Of a stretch of DNA of 64,000 nt, positions 44,610 to 57,220 are shown one piece after another. Within the stretch, counting starts at the first letter, position 1. Each line of letters begins with the position of its first letter. Origin of the DNA: Symsagittifera roscoffensis (taxonomy: Eukaryota; Xenacoelomorpha; Acoela; Convolutidae); the NCBI RefSeq assembly GCF_963678635.1, contig NC_087065.1:20537623-20601622 (forward strand). The letters run 5' to 3'. The position numbers were made by a program, and so were the translations under genes. The notes below the pieces were generated by a model that ran no database searches, had not been told where the DNA came from, and saw nothing but the letters and a program-made list of their open reading frames with translations.

Positions 44610-47600
44610 ATGGATGAAAGTAGTGAGATAACAGATCATCCAGAGCCTGGTAAAGAAAAGAGAATCAAGTTCAATGATGTTGTTGAGGTGAAGAGAGACG
44701 AAAGACGGTTAGTTTAATTTTAAGCCGGACGAGATGGAATATATTTCTCAATATTGTTGTAGTTTTTTTTGAAAATTCTGCGAGGTTTTTAATTTGAACC
44801 TTAAATCTTGAGCAACAATAAAGTATTAAACAAGGTTTAGCTTACGCGTGTGATATATATTGTTTCCCTTTTTCCAGTATTTTACTGAGTTACAGCTTTA
44901 TGCATTTGGGCTTCTTGCAAACCTATATTGTCATAGTTTTGTTGCACCCTTCGTGTGTTTTGTTTGCCTGATGTTGCCAGTAAATGGCGAAAACGTTTGG
45001 AATTATAGCATTGAATTATATTGTTTTCTGGAAGCCTTAGTGTTTATGAATGATCAGCAAATTCTAGATGGAATAACGTAGGCGACGATGTCTTGCAAGC
45101 GGGAAGCTATATTTGAAAACGTTATTTTTTTCTCGCGTTCTTAATTTTGGCATTAATGAACTCCAATATCGTGGTCACTTTTCGTCTACCTGAAAAGATT
45201 CTTTTTTCAACACCTGTATTATTTATATTTTATTGCGGACGACAATTTTCTTAACCGCCCCAAACCCAAATAGTTGCTATGCGGAGCTTTGACGCGGAAG
45301 CTTTGAACAGATCTCATTACCCTTGAGATAAGCAAGGGTATAGCAATCGAGTACTAGAATTTTTTACCGTAAACAAATTTTGTTTACAGGAATCGTCTGG
45401 ACTCATATCTACCTTGTTTCATAATGTATTCAAATTTCTTAGCGTTTCCGGCCCACTTAGCCTGGACGTAACTAATGTGCCTGGGACGCAAAAGTCATGG
45501 GTCGAATCTGACCAGGACCTGTTTTTTTTTCTGTTTCAAATAAAATTATCGGCCAATTATTTGTCTGCTTATCTGTTGTCGCATCTTGGAGTTTTTTTTT
45601 GCTGCGTGTATTTTTATTTTTTGTTGCTTCTTGTGTTATATTTACTTCTACAATTTTCACTTTTATCTGCTCAAATAATCTTTTGAATTGAAATGGAATC
45701 AGCTAATGGTCCCAAGAATTGTCCTACTGGATTCAAATTATGTTTTTGCTTGGGTTTTATTTTATGAATCTTTGAAATACCGACTTGGAAATTAATTGCG
45801 ATAGCGAGATAATATTTCTGTTTGGCGAAAACATTTGGGCGTTTAAGGAATCTAAAATTTTGTTAACATAGTTACCGCATCAAATTTTCTTGGCAATGAC
45901 AAGAACAAAATTTGTACCCTAAAATTTTAAGGACAGAAAAAAAATAGATTGCTGCTCGAGGTTTTTTCACTGTACTTTCAGGATTCATGACATTCTTTTT
46001 TTTTTGAAAGTAATGAAGTGAATTTTCACTCTTTTTTTTTAATGAAGACGTTACTAGTTGCTAGGAACTGATAACTTTTGTTTAGTGAACTTTGTTCCTG
46101 AGGCATTAAAATATAAATTTTTTTTCTTGGCTCTCTTTAGTCATCCAGTCACTGATTATAGCTTTTTTTCACTCCCTCATTTCAATGTTTCTGTTTTTAT
46201 AATCTTGGACATGTTTTAATGGCTAAATACGTGCTACGATTATAAGGTATGCAGAAAGTTTAGGTTGTTCACCATGCGAAGTTTCATTGCATTATGACAG
46301 CGTTAAAATAGTTTTTAAGTTTGGAAAAATGTGGGAGCCGTGATCATTTATTAAAGTGTTGAACGTTTTCAGGAAAAGGTCTTAAAAATTCGTTCAATTT
46401 AGATTTTTCGCGGTTTGACTTTTGATTTCTTTTTAAGTTGACTTCATTTTTTTTGTTAAAAAGAAGACAAATGCCACTATCGAACAGCAAAAATGTTAAG
46501 GTCGCAAAAAACGTGATCGACTTCTAATTTTGGAATTTAATTATTAGTTTTTTCAGCGAAATAAATATTTTACCTGCTGATCCAGCTTTCTCAAATTGGG
46601 TTAATTTTATCAAAAGTGCACCAAGCATGAATTTTTCATGAAATTCAAACAGCGTCAATGGCATATATATATTTTTTTTAAGTTCGAAAGTTCTTTTTTC
46701 GGTTTCCTTGCGTTCATTACTGTCAGTTGGCTGTTTCAAGGTTGAACTAGAGCTGCTCACTTAACCATGAGCCCAGCAAGCTCTGACAATTTTGCATGCG
46801 CTCACGCTGCAAATTGCAGCGAAAGTACTTTTTGAACCCCTATTCTTAAGACATTCAACATTGTCTGTTCAAAAAAGCTGTGACTGAGTTTTCCCGCCTC
46901 GGCTACCTACTTGGTACTTGAAATACCGTTGCTAGTTGAATTCGACTTGATTAAAAGTTGATGGACGTAGTTTAGAATCTTGTATAGGTCTTGATGAATT
47001 CAGGTTCAAATTTTTTTTCGCGGTTTGACTTTTGATTTCTTTGCCGTTTTAAGGAAGGCAAACTCCACTATCGAACAGCAAAAGTGTAAGGTCATGAAAC
47101 ACATGATCGACTTTCAATTTCGAAAATGGAATTTACTTTTCAGCTTTCTCAGCGAAATGAAAATCCAGATTTCTCAAAACGGGTTAGTTTTCATCAAAAA
47201 AGTGGTTGTTATCAAAATCAGGTCAGTTTTATCCAAATCGGGTTAGTTTTATCGCAAACTTTGATCCATTTTTCTCAAATGGGGTTAGTTTTATTAAAGA
47301 ACTAGGAATTCAATGAGCTTTAAGGTCATCTGTTTTCTTCGAAATTCGGAAGATGATATTTGAAAAAAAAACAACTCAGTATTTTCCTTTTTTTTTGCGT
47401 TCATTGACTCCAAATGTCTGTTAGCTCATGTTTTGCCTTGAAATAACTTCGTTTGTGAAAAATGCATGCAGTGTTTTATAACGTGTAGTGTGTGTGATTA
47501 GGCGGAAGCACCGGACACATCCAAGAAGAAGACGAGCTGCTCAGGGAAGAGGTCTTGAAAATGGGAATGCAGGAGGATCAAGGATGTCAGCATATCATCC

Positions 47601-48517
47601 CACTTCAGAATCAGTGGCCACTGCTCCGACGAACACGACCCAGTTCATTATCAACGACCACAACAGTCCTCTTCCAAGAGGCATCAACGGATCCCCTATC
47701 TCAGCCTGTCCAACCCCTAACTCAGACGGAGGCAGTCGGTCAAGAGACGGAAACGACTATGAACAACTAGGCGACTACTACCCAACGTCGAGAATAAATG
47801 ACTCGGCTATAGAGCAGTTCGCCCAAGAGTACAGTCAGTTTCAGTACGAGCGTCTGTCAGAAATGAGTCGCGAGGACTTGATCAAAAAGTGCATTGAACT
47901 AGAGGAGGCACTGGATTGTTATGATAGAGTGAACCACCCGCATGACGGAGGTATAATAATTTTAAAAATGTCTGGTAGGTGCTATGCAAAAATTTGATTT
48001 AAGAGGCACTTGAGTAAATTGATTACTGCTGGGAGGCTCACTTGGATCTAGGTTTTGTTTTTTATCATTCATATTTTGTTTCTTCACTTGCTTATATGCT
48101 TGGTTTATCAATTATTCCCATGCGGCTTGAAAAAAGTTCTTGAATGATATTTCTCTTTCGAGTGAATTATTTGTTAGCAGGTGTATCGTGATTTTTAAAA
48201 ATAATTTTTGAAGTCAAATGATTTTTTAACGAAGAAGATATATTTTTATTTTAGGCAGTTCTTCAGAATCCGAGTTTAATGCGCGTCCTTACTCCAGACA
48301 TTGCAATACATGTTCGTGTGTGTTCGAACCCACTTCCCGTCACCACTTCACTTCCATAGATGACTCCTCAAATGGGTCCACGACACAGAACACGGCAGAC
48401 ATCAGCCAAGGACCAGCTGACACTACCACACATGACTTGCCTCCCAAAAACTCATGTTCGCCTAATTCCACAACTGTAGAGTTCCCTGCTCACGTGGAAA
48501 TGCATTCAAATGATTGA
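44610..48517 (+). CDS. HEXIM: HEXIM-like protein (P-TEFb inhibitor family), three exons
   Basis: Exons 44610-44707, 47502-47950 and 48255-48517 join in phase (810 nt, 269 residues), with GT/AG introns. A basic stretch spans the first junction (ERRRKHRTHPRRRRAAQ), like the HEXIM arginine-rich RNA-binding motif. APTNTTQFIINDH corresponds to the conserved PYNT motif, and QEYSQFQYERLSEMSREDLI with KKCIELEEALD corresponds to the Cyclin-T-binding coiled coil. HEXIM proteins, with 7SK RNA, sequester P-TEFb and restrain RNA polymerase II elongation in the nucleus. Here the Tyr of PYNT is Thr, and the C-terminal coiled coil is short, replaced by a Ser/Thr-rich tail with CNTCSC. A TTTTTTTTCAG acceptor immediately before the ATG implies an upstream noncoding exon; E2 sits in that intron. 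The identification rests on motif recall. Confidence 0.72.
45445..45590 (+). repeat. tRNA-derived SINE, copy 1
   Basis: Head ACTTAGCCTGGACG (A-box-like) and GGGTCGAATCT (B-box-like), followed by ACCAGGACCTG, a T-run, and a tail TGTTTCAAATAAA then GTCTGCTTATCTGTTGTCG shared with copy 2 at 51232. Confidence 0.7.
46408..47140 (+). repeat. Duplicated ~130-bp intronic sequence
   Basis: 46408-46545 and 47018-47140 are diverged direct copies, each with TTCGCGGTTTGACTTTTGAT, CACTATCGAACAGCAAAA and GTGATCGACTT/ATGATCGACTT. Nature unknown. Confidence 0.65.
47951..48254 (+). other. Intron 2 of the HEXIM-like gene
   Basis: 304 bp, GTATAA...TTTTAG, joining in phase between GGAG and GCAGTTCT. No feature inside. 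Confidence 0.7.
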
Positions 48518-48526
48518 ATAATTTGA

Positions 48527-48590
48527 AATAAACTGAAAAACTGAATCAATAGCAGCCTGCATGGTTGTGTAAGTCCCGTGAGCCAATAAA
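48527..48590 (+). terminator. Polyadenylation signals of the HEXIM-like gene
   Basis: AATAAA at 48527-48532 and again at 48585-48590, 10 and 68 bp after the stop codon. Confidence 0.6.
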
Positions 48591-51231
48591 GCAATTTTGA
48601 TGATATTTTCTCTGCAAAAATTTATTGCTGTAAAAAATTCGAAGTAACTTCAAATTAACATCGGTAAATCCAAATATGAAAAATTGATGTTTGGAAAGAA
48701 AAGTGCTGCCCTGCTGAATTGGTGTTTACTTCCACTTGCGAGTTGATAATTTTTTTTGTCAACTAGAAATTTGGTGTGTTTTCAAAATCAGGTATAAATG
48801 TGCTTTGTATAAGCTTAGCTTTATATCAAAATGTGTTTTTTTCGAAATTTAGTTATCGCAAGTGATGCGAAGTTTCGCCTCTGTTTTAATTTTGTAAATA
48901 TAGTTGATCGTGTTATTAAATAGTGTTAGATACTTTCTATAATGCTACTCTAGCATAAGAATTATTTGTTTAATATATTTATTTTTACTGTCTCTATAAT
49001 TTACGGTTTTAAAGTTGAAATCTTAGAAGTAAAAAAAACTATTAATGCACTAGATGAGTTCCGAGACTCAGATGCAAGTGCCTGACTCAAAGCCCACTAG
49101 ACTTCAAGCAGAGTAGCATAAATTGGGGCGGCAACAATTTTCAAAAATCTAAAAGGTAATTTGCCTAGAAATCTTGTTTGATAAAAATAGGTTTTATGAA
49201 AATGTATGCGATTGATTTTTTGTATTTTATTTTTTTTTCGAGAGGCTTTTGCAAAAAAAAGAAATTGATTTCTCGAATTACCTTTTACCGATTTCCAAAA
49301 AAAAGGTTATCTATAGAAAGACCGTCTACACCATTTGTATGCATGCATAAATCCTTATTCTTTTTTTGCTTTACCCCTTTGTCTACACCCTGAGAAAAAT
49401 GTGTGGGGTAATATTTGACCGATATTTTTGATTTTTGTTTCATTTTCTCAAAATTTACTAAACAAGGCTGCGATTGTGGTTTCAATGAAGAGTGCGGATT
49501 TGAAAAGCACCCCTCAATTAGCGGGTACGCCCAAAAATTTCTTACACATAAATTTATGGCCCTCGGAATAGTGTAATTTTGTATATCTTTTTGATTTTTC
49601 TCGGAATGATGTTGTGGGTTTTCGGAATTCCCAAAAATGATGTTGTGGGTTAAATGGAGATAACGGGTATAAGGAAACTACAAGCATAGAAAGTCGCATC
49701 TCTTGTATTTCTGGCTATTGTTTGATAACTTTCAAGTGCTCATGGCGTAGATACGAGGACGTATGACTCTTGATCTTCAGGTCGGGGAATGGACTCTGAC
49801 CCAGCAAAAATATGTTTAAGATTTATTTTAATTTTATTATTTATTTACACTAGTAAGCTTGCAAGCGAAAGGTAATAATACGAAAATCTTTGCCACAGAA
49901 AACTGCTATTTTGTTATTTAAGAAACAAAAACTACATACAAAGTCAAAGAGATTTTTCAGATATTTTTTTTTGTCATGAACTCCGAATTACTCTTGCTTT
50001 TACCGTAACTGCTAAAAACCTGTATCCAAATGATCATGTTCGAACGCTCCTCAACAAAACCAGAAGGAGATGCAAAAAACCCAAATCTCAAAATTGACTA
50101 CGTGGATCATTTTACAAACCAAAAAAATTTCTAAAATATCTATTTTTCAAAGCTTTTAGCGTTCCGACCGGACTTTGGGAAGGAACTTGGTATTCGGGTG
50201 TGTTTTAATTTTTTGTTTTCAACGCATTATAAAGCAGCACAAATATTCATCTGACTGGTGTGAGTGTTGAGTGATGTATCGTATTACAGCTTTTACAGTT
50301 CTGATTCGAACCGCATTAAAAAAATTTAAAGTTTTTCCCAGTGTCGAAAAAAAAAACGGTTCGATAATTTTGATTTTTTGTCTTATTTCGAGCAAATAAA
50401 GCAAGCGAGCAGTTTTATCTAAATTGATTAATTCCTTGAAATTTTACAAAAATTTAACTTAAAACGTATAACAGTTTTAATTGGGTAACGTTATCTTACT
50501 TTGAGTATTTTAGCGCCTTTTTGGAAGTTTTAGTTCGAATTTTTTCTTGTAATATTTCCGCAATAATTGTTTTTCAATTTGCTTAATTTATGGCTGAACT
50601 TAGTTTGGTTATTGAATATGCCTAATTCCCATTTTTTTGGTTCAGCTCTTTTCATCAGACTACGCCGAAAAAACCGACAATAGTTTGAAAAACTTGTTTG
50701 CATTTTTTTAAGACCATGGTCGGTACATTCTGCGCTACTTGCACAGTAACCGGCTATCCTTGTTCAGATATATGTTTTTGTTGCAATCTAAGATTTAACT
50801 GCCACATCTAAGCTTTTTACGTAGTTTTTTATTGCAGTTGTTTTTTATGTTTTCATTCACTCCTGCAGTTTTTAATTCTACTAACGTTGACGTCGTATAT
50901 TTTTTTTCTTATGTTTTTTTGCATGAAAAGGGTTTTGGCCAAAAAGATATCGGCATATTTCATCTGTTTACTAACTTAATTTTGAGTCGTTCAAAGAAAC
51001 CATAATTTTTTAACGTTTTACTTCGTATTATACAAAATTTCTCAGAATACAATTTTTTATTCAAAGTTGTTTTTGATAACATTTTTTTTCGCTCGATACT
51101 TGTTTTTACTATTGCCATTAGCAAGCGTTATCATTCCAGTATGAAGACTTTTTTTCGGGCCAACTTCTTTAACAGAATCACTTGAATCATTACTATCTTG
51201 ATTCTGAATGATTTCTACGGTTTCCCGGTCA
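48591..51231. other. AT-rich intergenic DNA with degenerate repeats
   Basis: No coding signal. It contains TATCGCAAGTGATGCGAAG near 48852 (echoed near 53354), and a block at 49300-49690 related to the tandem repeat at 51690-52680 (GTCTACACC, ATTTATGGCCCTCGGAATAG, TGATTTTTCTCGGAA, GTTAAATGGAGATAACGGGT). The rest shows nothing I can name. Confidence 0.5.
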
Positions 51232-51368
51232 ACTTAGCCTGGAGGTATCGAGTACGCCTGGGACGGCAAAGCTCCTGGGCTCAAATCTCACCGGGACCTG
51301 TTATTTGTCAAAAATTCTGTTTCAAATAAATTTGTCGGTCAATTAGTTGTCTGCTTATGTGTTGTCGG
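51232..51368 (+). repeat. tRNA-derived SINE, copy 2
   Basis: A tRNA-like head with a perfect 7-bp acceptor pair (TCCCGGT at 51232-51238, ACCGGGA near 51290), A-box-like TTAGCCTGGAGG and B-box-like GGGCTCAAATCTC, then a non-tRNA tail TGTTTCAAATAAA...TTGTCTGCTTATGTGTTGTCG shared with copy 1. These are the hallmarks of a Pol III-transcribed SINE. Confidence 0.75.
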
Positions 51369-51689
51369 CTTAGTTTTGTTTACTTCAAGCTTTTTTCTCT
51401 AACCTTACTTTTGGTGTTCCATTTTGTTCCTACAATTTGTAGTTTTACTAACGTTGACTTCTCCCGCGGCCCAAATTATTTCAACTCATTTTTTATTGGA
51501 TTAATGACCTAATTTTTGTTTTGGACGAAATACAATTTTAGCATTTCCCTTTGCACTTTTCAAATTTGTTGAATGCTTATCAATCGGTTTGTTGAAGCTT
51601 TTTTTGCTATGGAAATTGTTTCAATAATTTTTGAAAAACTTTTAGTTTTTCACAGAAGCTTCTATTAATTTTCAATAAAAGGGCTATCA

Positions 51690-52680
51690 ATTGAAAGACC
51701 GCCTACTCCCCTGTTTTCCCGCGTACTCCCGTAGAGTCTGTTTCTACTTGACCCCTCTGTCTACAGCGTTCGAAAAGTCTAAGCGGGAATATTGGACTCA
51801 ATTTTTTTTCTCAAAAACTACTCTCTCAAAGCTGAGTTTTTGCTTTCAATGAAATGAATGGTTTCGAAAAACTCCCTGCAAAAGCGGCTACACCCAATTT
51901 TTTTTTTCAAGTTATGGTCCTAGGAGTAGTCAAATTTTTGACTGTTTTTTGAACCTTTTTGACTTTCCTCGAAAACTTGATATATTGGGTTCAGTGGAGA
52001 TAACGGGTCAGGAGAAGCTCCCCTGTATTAGCAGCCATACACAAAAAGTTTTAGCACAAAAAAATATCGCCCGCGGAAAAGTCAAATTTTTGATTCTTTG
52101 ACCGTTTATTAAACTTTTTGAATATTCTCGAAAACTACGCAGCCATGTCTGAGATTTTGGGTTTAAATGAAACAGCGGGTTGTGGGGAGCTCATTGGCTT
52201 ATGCGACTACACCCAAGTTTTGTTGACACCAAAAGTTATGGCCCTCGGAAAAGTCAAAGTTGATTTTTGGACCGTACTTTTTTACAAGTTTTTTTGATTT
52301 TTCTCGAGAACTACTCTACCACATCTGAGACTTTTGATTCAATCGAAATAACAAGTTGCATCAATCCCTTCTGCATAAACGACTACGCCCTTCTTTCTTT
52401 TAAAAAAAGGTATGATTCTCAGAATTGTCAAATTTTTTATTTGTTGATCGTTTTTGCTAACTACCTGCCAAACCTGATTTCAAATGTTTAATCGAAACAA
52501 GAGGATGTTGAAAGTCCTACCTTTATAATTGACTATGTCCAGTTTGCTTAAGAGGAAAGATGTTGATTTCAAAGAAGTCAGTGTTTTGAAACTTTGATAA
52601 ATTTTTGGAAACCAGTTGACTTTACGCGAAAACCATTGTGCCAATTCTCGGGTTGTGTTCAATCGAGAAACCCGGTTTTG
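51690..52680 (+). repeat. Degenerate tandem repeat, unit roughly 150-170 bp
   Basis: Successive diverged units share (C/G)CTACACCCAA, a run of T, TTATGGCCCTCGGAAAAGTC, TTTTTGACCGTTTTT, TTTTTCTCGAAAACTAC and GAAATAACGGGTTG-type words. Related single blocks occur at 49300-49690. It resembles an old satellite or the interior of a decayed repeat family. No gene. Confidence 0.55.
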
Positions 52681-54789
52681 GAAATCATATTTTCTTAGCT
52701 AATGGATTATGGAAAAAAATTTATGGATTTTGGAGAGACTTTTGACCGTTTTTAGAAAGTTTTGAATTTTCTAAAAACTCAAAAAATCTTATCTGGGACG
52801 AAAAATTCAATTGAAAGAACCAACTGCGATAATTGATCCTGCAGAAGCGATGACTTCTTAATTGCTTGTATGAGAAATATTATCTCGTTAAGAAAAATAT
52901 TTATCTCAACTTTTTTTTGCTCTTCTCGCCTTTTTTAGTAGAGAAACAATTAGGAATTTGGGGGCAGAAACCGAAATTTCAATCCATAAATTTTGATGCC
53001 GCATCAGTAAAGCAAACTCATCCAATATTAAACACGAAACTCAAGCTTCAGCTGGGACCCTGATTGGTTTTTGTTGAGACATGCGAAAATTTTAGTTACC
53101 TAACTTTTTTTAATATTTACTATTTTTTTATTCAAGCCTTTTTATATTTGTGTTGTATTGCAAGTGGAGCGAAGCTCATCTTCGCTTCTATGGTGAATTT
53201 TTTAAAGAGTCGTCGAATGTGTTTCTTGAACTAATTTGCGCAAATAGAAGGTTCTAGACAACATTTTGAAGTTTTTTTAATTGTGGTTCTTTGAAAGTTT
53301 TTTCATTTTTTCTGGACTTAGTGGCTCTTCTTTCGTCTAGTGTCTTGTGTTATCGCAAGTGATGAGAAGCTCCGATTTGCCTCTGTCTTTGGAAATGCAA
53401 CAAAAATGTCTTATCAATGTTAATGCTTATAGAGTTTTTCAGCTTAAAAATTCTCGCAAATTAATTTTCTCTTGATTTTGAAGAAAGAATTGAATGATGG
53501 TGCTTTTGGTGTGGCTTTTTAGACAAACTTGATTTGATAACCAACATTTTATGAGTATAATTGTTCCGGCTTTCGTAACGAAAGTAACAGAATATTTGTG
53601 CTCAGGGTGTTTTTTTTTCTTCAGACAAATTTCGACTTTTTAACTAGCCAATTTTGACAAAGTGTTTTCTAAATCATTCAAAATTTTTTTGTGTCCTGAG
53701 CTTAAAATTGGAAAAATAGTTCACCTAATAAGAAGTGTTCAAATACTATTGCTAGACTAAGCTAGCTAAGCGAAGTTAAAGGAATAAAAGTAATTGTGTT
53801 AAATTAAAACTGACTGTTGTCTAAAGAGAACAATAGTGACGCGAAGTCCAATGGACTTCATATAAAGCACAACTGGCTAGTAACTAATTAGCTGCTAGAG
53901 GCCAAGGTTACAATCGTTAAAAAACGCAATCACAAAATCACCTTTGATTGTTTTTCTAAAAAAAATATGAGGGTTTAAACATTGCCATTATGGCCAATTT
54001 GGAACAAAGAACGCGCGACAATTAAAGCGGGTGTTTAATCCGTAGAAATCGTTCCGGGTTGATTGAAGCAGGTTAATTGGCATAATTGATTTCTTACTAG
54101 GAAAAAAAAACTTTATTTTTGTATTTTATAGGCGCGTAGGGGGATGATTTTTATTTTAAAAAGTTCAAATTTTAGAATTGACGAATTTAACGAATTGATG
54201 TGGCTAAGCCACTTGCTGGATGAAGCGCCTCTCTCCATAGAAATTTGGGGGCCCGGGGTTCCTTCTCGGACAAGATTAGCTGTATGAGAGGTTTTCTGGT
54301 ACTGGGTCTGTTGGCTTCTCGGGCGAATTCCTCATAGCTATTGGGTTCTCGCTCGTACCCGGAGTTGACGATGTGAAGTCCTAGATTGGTTAGTCGCCAG
54401 AGATGGTTCGTTTCGAATGATCTGAAGAACTTTCAGATATGACAGACGAGAATTCGAATTAAAACCAGAGTCAGTGCCCAGATAGTCTTCCAAGACGTTG
54501 TTCTAATGGTTTAAATCTCATGACGATGTTAAGTCTGAGTTAACGTAACAGAAACCTTTGGTCCTGGGGACATTTGTTTTTCACCTCTTCGTCATTGTTC
54601 AGCCCGATTGTCTGCTTGACAGTGTGAGCCCTGCTTCGTTACAGTCCTTGCTTTTAATAGGTGAAATTCTCCTTCTCTTCTTTGCTAATTCATTTTTATT
54701 AACTAATGTGTTCGGAACGGTTGTAAATATACTTGGAGCCATTGGTTGGTTTTTCTTGAAAGCGAGGTCCAATTTTCTTAGTACGTGGC
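52681..54789. other. AT-rich intergenic DNA
   Basis: No gene recognised. 53160-53370 holds two short GC-richer echoes of the CAAGTG(G/A)(A/T)G(C/A)GAAGC word. 54230-54560 is markedly less AT-rich and lies 3' of the decayed integrase on the minus strand, so it may be that element's terminal part. Confidence 0.4.
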
Positions 54790-57220
54790 CGTTATCTAGG
54801 GTTACCATATTTTTGTGTCTGAAAGAGGTTTTCCGCCAAGAAGTTTAAAGTACAGTTGACCTTCCCTTCTGTTGACGATCTTTCTATATCAAATAGTTCT
54901 TTGGGTGAAGGGGTTCGACAAAGGGCTGTCGGTGCTATTTGTTCTGCTTTGTCCGTTGAATCGCTCTCATATTCTCTGTTGTCGGGTATAGTTTGCTCCA
55001 GGTATCCGTCATTTGCTGTCGTTTGCTCCAAGTCATGGGCTCTCTGTTTGGACAATGTCGACTTCCTTTTATCTAAATCAATTGCGTGTGAGATTAAGGA
55101 TTCCCAGAATGTATTAGGTGATTTTTTGAAATGTTTTGAAAAAGGTGTACATCCAATGGATGGTTGTTTTGTTGAACTGAGGTTCCAAATGATTTCATCG
55201 ATCGCAGCGTTTGGAGTCGGTTTGCGTTCGTTAAACGACTTTGCCATAAGTTTCGCTTTGACTCTGTAGATAAGACGTTCTACAACTCTATTAGACGTTT
55301 GATCTATGATCTTCCACCGTACATAAAATTAGTTAATTATGATTATTACTCTCTCAGACACTTTTGAATTTATTAGAAAAAAAACTCGACCCATGGTCAA
55401 CTCTGATTGATTTCGGTTGCAGTAATCCGTCAGAGTTGTGAATATCGAAGACACTGAATTACTATTTAATACCCTAGCCGCAGGAATTTTTGGGAACCTA
55501 TCTATACATTAAAGTAAATATTTTTATGTGCCCAGTTTTTGTCCAATGAGCCTGAAAAATCCAGGTTTATTTCTTCGTTAGGTTTTGATAAGTCTGGTAA
55601 TTTCTGCGTGTTGGCCGAGCCCAGAATGAATTTAAGGTTCTTACCTGCTTTTATACACTGGGCACAGTTTTTCTCGTGATGGTAACATTCACCACCAAAT
55701 GTTCTCCACCAGTGCTCTCGTCACGAACTTTCTTGGATGGGTCTTATGTAAAACCGTCATGAACGGGGACCTAAGGGCTCCTGGGATGATCAATTGTTTG
55801 TTGTTAAACAGCATTCTTTCCCTCACATGAAATTCCTGCTGGAAGGTCTTCAAATAAGCCCCGAATCTATCCAATGGTCTTTTTTTTCCACCGCCTTCTT
55901 CACCTCCTTGAGAATTTTGTGTTCATCTGTCATCATCCTGATAAGTTTGTTTGAGCAATGGGCCCAATACTATATTTTGAAGTTGAAAAGCGATTTTGTC
56001 AATATGTTCGTGAATATTTGACATTTTATATAATTTTTTAAAAATCTGGTCGCTAAAGAGATTAGAATCCAAGTCTAAATTAATACTATCATCTTTTTTT
56101 CGTAATTGCAACTAGGGTTATGAAACAGACTTTGTCACGTTTATCTAATTTCACGATGTGCCCTTCTTTTCCATTCGGTTCAATTCGGACTTTACACTTT
56201 CCAATAAATGCAGAGGAATCCTTCTACCCTTGGCTTGTATTGGTTTGAACGATGAATGGAAATGTGTAATCTTTCTATCCATTGGAATTTTCCTACTCTG
56301 TTTAAAAGTCATTTGAAATGGTTGTACATGTTAAGAAATGTATGCAAATGGAGATTATATTGACACAAAACCGGAAGAGATACATTGTTCACCGGAAGAA
56401 GCGGTTGTTTCTGCGCAATTTATATTCCAATTTGGGGTAGTTTTTCGTTTCCCAAGACGTTCCTCTCGTGTCCAGTGGTGATAAAAAATGGAGTTTCTTC
56501 TGAAACCCATCTGTTAGATTGTATTCTGATTACAGTTTTTCCGTTAACGTTTATTGTATTGTTAGTGAAGCCGCAGTGAACTGCAAATTTTTTTGTCCAC
56601 GCGTAGAATTTTCAGCTGTGGGTCTCTCAGTTTTATCTCATGGAACACGTTCTTTTTCAGGAAACGTATTGGACTAGCTCAATCGAATGGAATATTCATA
56701 TTAAAATTTGCGTCCTCATCTAATTCGATTTTTACGAGCTTCTTCGTTTCGACGCCATTGCCATCGTAGATAGTTCGTATGTTTAACAACGAGTAATAAT
56801 TTTTTCTGCTCCACAAAATTTTCTTCTTGGTTCACTTGTAGATTCACTGGAGAATATGGACAAATTTAATTCTGTACAACTGGCCTTCTTTTGATTTTTA
56901 GAGTCTCCAAACTGTCCTTTGTATTTTTAAATTTTACGTATTATTTACTTTTGGTCGGCAAATTTTCAAGTGTCCTTTGTAAAAGCATTTCCATTATTCA
57001 TACAGAAGTTGGATTTTTCTATAATCAGACTTGGTTTCTTTAATACAGTATTAAAATTTTTGTACACCCTGCCGCTATTGTTGTTAATGGACCTCGTCAT
57101 GTTTGTTATTTTGAGATGATTATAATAACGTTTCTCATCGACATTTGCCTGGTTGATTGCATCCACTGGATTTAGCGTTTCCGATGAAAGTCTTGGTTGA
57201 AGATTGCAATTTCTCATATT
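54790..57220 (-). pseudogene. Decayed Ty3/gypsy-type gag-pol, minus strand
   Basis: Fragments in element order: a nucleocapsid-like piece (57217-56966, NFCMNNGNAFTKDT); RT N-terminus near 56300-56160 (PIQAKGRRIPLHLLESVKSE) and palm piece (56111-55923, KKDDSINLDLDSNLF); an integrase zinc-binding piece (55874-55600, PFMTVLHKTHPRKFVTRALV, HHEKNCAQC, GKNLK); and the end of the integrase core with SNRVVERLIYRVKAK followed by FNERKPTPNAAIDEIIWNLS (55310-54792). The central RT and much of the core are missing and stops are frequent. It is unrelated in detail to E1/E2 and older. Confidence 0.7.

Larger units (their letters stand above)
44708..47501 (+). other. Intron 1 of the HEXIM-like gene
   Basis: 2.8 kb, GTTAGT...TTAG, AT-rich. 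It contains one tRNA-derived SINE copy (45445-45590) and a ~130-bp sequence duplicated at 46408-46545 and 47018-47140 (TCGCGGTTTGACTTTTGATT in both). No other gene seen. Confidence 0.65.

Noticed and set aside
51232-51300. Functional tRNA gene
   Set aside because: The acceptor stem pairs but D-arm and anticodon arm do not fold convincingly, and a non-tRNA tail is shared with a second copy; a SINE head.
54558-55269. Plus-strand ORFs of 96 and 137 codons
   Set aside because: They are antisense shadows of the decayed integrase on the minus strand.
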